Assembly: GCF_025245835.1 (NCBI RefSeq)
Contig: NZ_JAOBWS010000001.1
Coordinates: forward strand, 496,001 to 560,000
Direction: 5' to 3'
Source of the DNA: Rheinheimera sp. 4Y26
Lineage (GTDB): Bacteria > Pseudomonadota > Gammaproteobacteria > Enterobacterales > Alteromonadaceae
DNA: 64,000 nucleotides
Below, piece by piece: positions 63,843 through 64,000 of the stretch (position 1 is the first letter of the stretch; every line of letters begins with the position of its first letter). The position numbers and the translations under genes were made by a program. The notes beneath the pieces are model-generated. The model saw only the letters and a list, made by a program, of their open reading frames with translations, did no database searches and had not been told where the DNA came from.

Positions 63843-64000
63843 ATGACAGTGCTTCGCAGCAAACAAAAAACACCATACACCCCGGCTTTTGTTGGTGGTG
63901 TGTTGTTTTTTTTGCTGTCACTGGCATTGGTGCTCTGGTTTGCCAGTCGTGTTGTGGTCTGGGTGCAGGACCAGCAAAATGCACCAATCCGGCAAGTGAA
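63843..64000 (+). CDS. ftsQ: Cell division protein FtsQ, N-terminal fragment cut by window end
   Basis: 52 residues are visible: a short basic cytoplasmic end, one transmembrane helix (VGGVLFFLLSLALVLWFASR) and the start of the periplasmic POTRA region, WVQDQQNAPIRQV, matching the WMxDxxxxPL pattern of FtsQ. Position after murC supports it. Ddl, which separates murC and ftsQ in E. coli, is absent. Confidence 0.85.
   Translation, partial: MTVLRSKQKTPYTPAFVGGVLFFLLSLALVLWFASRVVVWVQDQQNAPIRQV

Overview
The window looks like a chromosomal segment of a gammaproteobacterium of the Alteromonadales/Chromatiales type; Rheinheimera or Alishewanella would be my guess, inferred from gene order and family content, not from a search. 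Supporting signs are the E. coli-like orders rsmI/lpoA-yraN-diaA-dolP and prlC...rsmJ, a complete mraZ-to-ftsQ division and cell-wall cluster without ddl, two small DUF3718-type secreted proteins, many lipoprotein or secreted peptidases, a TonB-receptor/pullulanase pair, and a GlyGly-CTERM protease.

Layout. 1-8.5 kb: a DUF4382 lipoprotein, then the envelope/replication cluster lpoA-yraN-diaA-dolP divergent from rsmI, a TPR protein, and the tRNA hydroxylation gene trhP overlapping a YfhL-type ferredoxin. 8.7-15.9 kb: an alpha-glucan locus (TonB-dependent receptor and lipoprotein pullulanase) behind a 14-bp perfect palindrome with a CG centre that looks like a LacI-family operator. 15.9-26.3 kb: a DUF3718 protein, CheD, a LytTR regulator, two divergent M3 oligopeptidases (a lipoprotein Dcp type and PrlC), and an overlapping chain prlC-lipoprotein / Tag-like protein-rsmJ, then a peroxiredoxin.

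26.3-28.9 kb is the accessory region. It holds a palindromic dispersed-type repeat, four AT-rich small genes separated by sites with the architecture of integron attC sites, and a REP-like inverted/direct repeat. No integrase is present, so it reads as a CALIN (cassette array lacking an integrase). This is the most unusual part of the window.

28.9-50.5 kb: LeuE-type exporter with an inserted hydrophilic loop; an NTF2-like secreted protein; a trypsin-fold protein whose catalytic His is Arg; a second DUF3718 protein; gamma-glutamyltransferase; an M1 lipoprotein peptidase; a membrane-anchored unknown with a LytS/LytR-type two-component system; rnpB; a large subtilisin-like protease; a periplasmic-binding-like protein; an RND pump with its adaptor downstream; and a membrane-anchored 2Fe-2S flavoreductase behind a good Fur box. 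50.5-64 kb: a GATC-rich leader with three 10-bp-spaced MraZ boxes, then mraZ-rsmH-ftsL-ftsI-murE-murF-mraY-murD-ftsW-murG-murC-ftsQ (ftsQ cut by the window end), nearly all overlapping or tightly coupled.

Themes: peptidoglycan synthesis and its activator LpoA; rRNA/tRNA modification (RsmI and RsmH act on the same 16S nucleotide, plus RsmJ and TrhP); and secreted hydrolysis of proteins and starch-like glucans.
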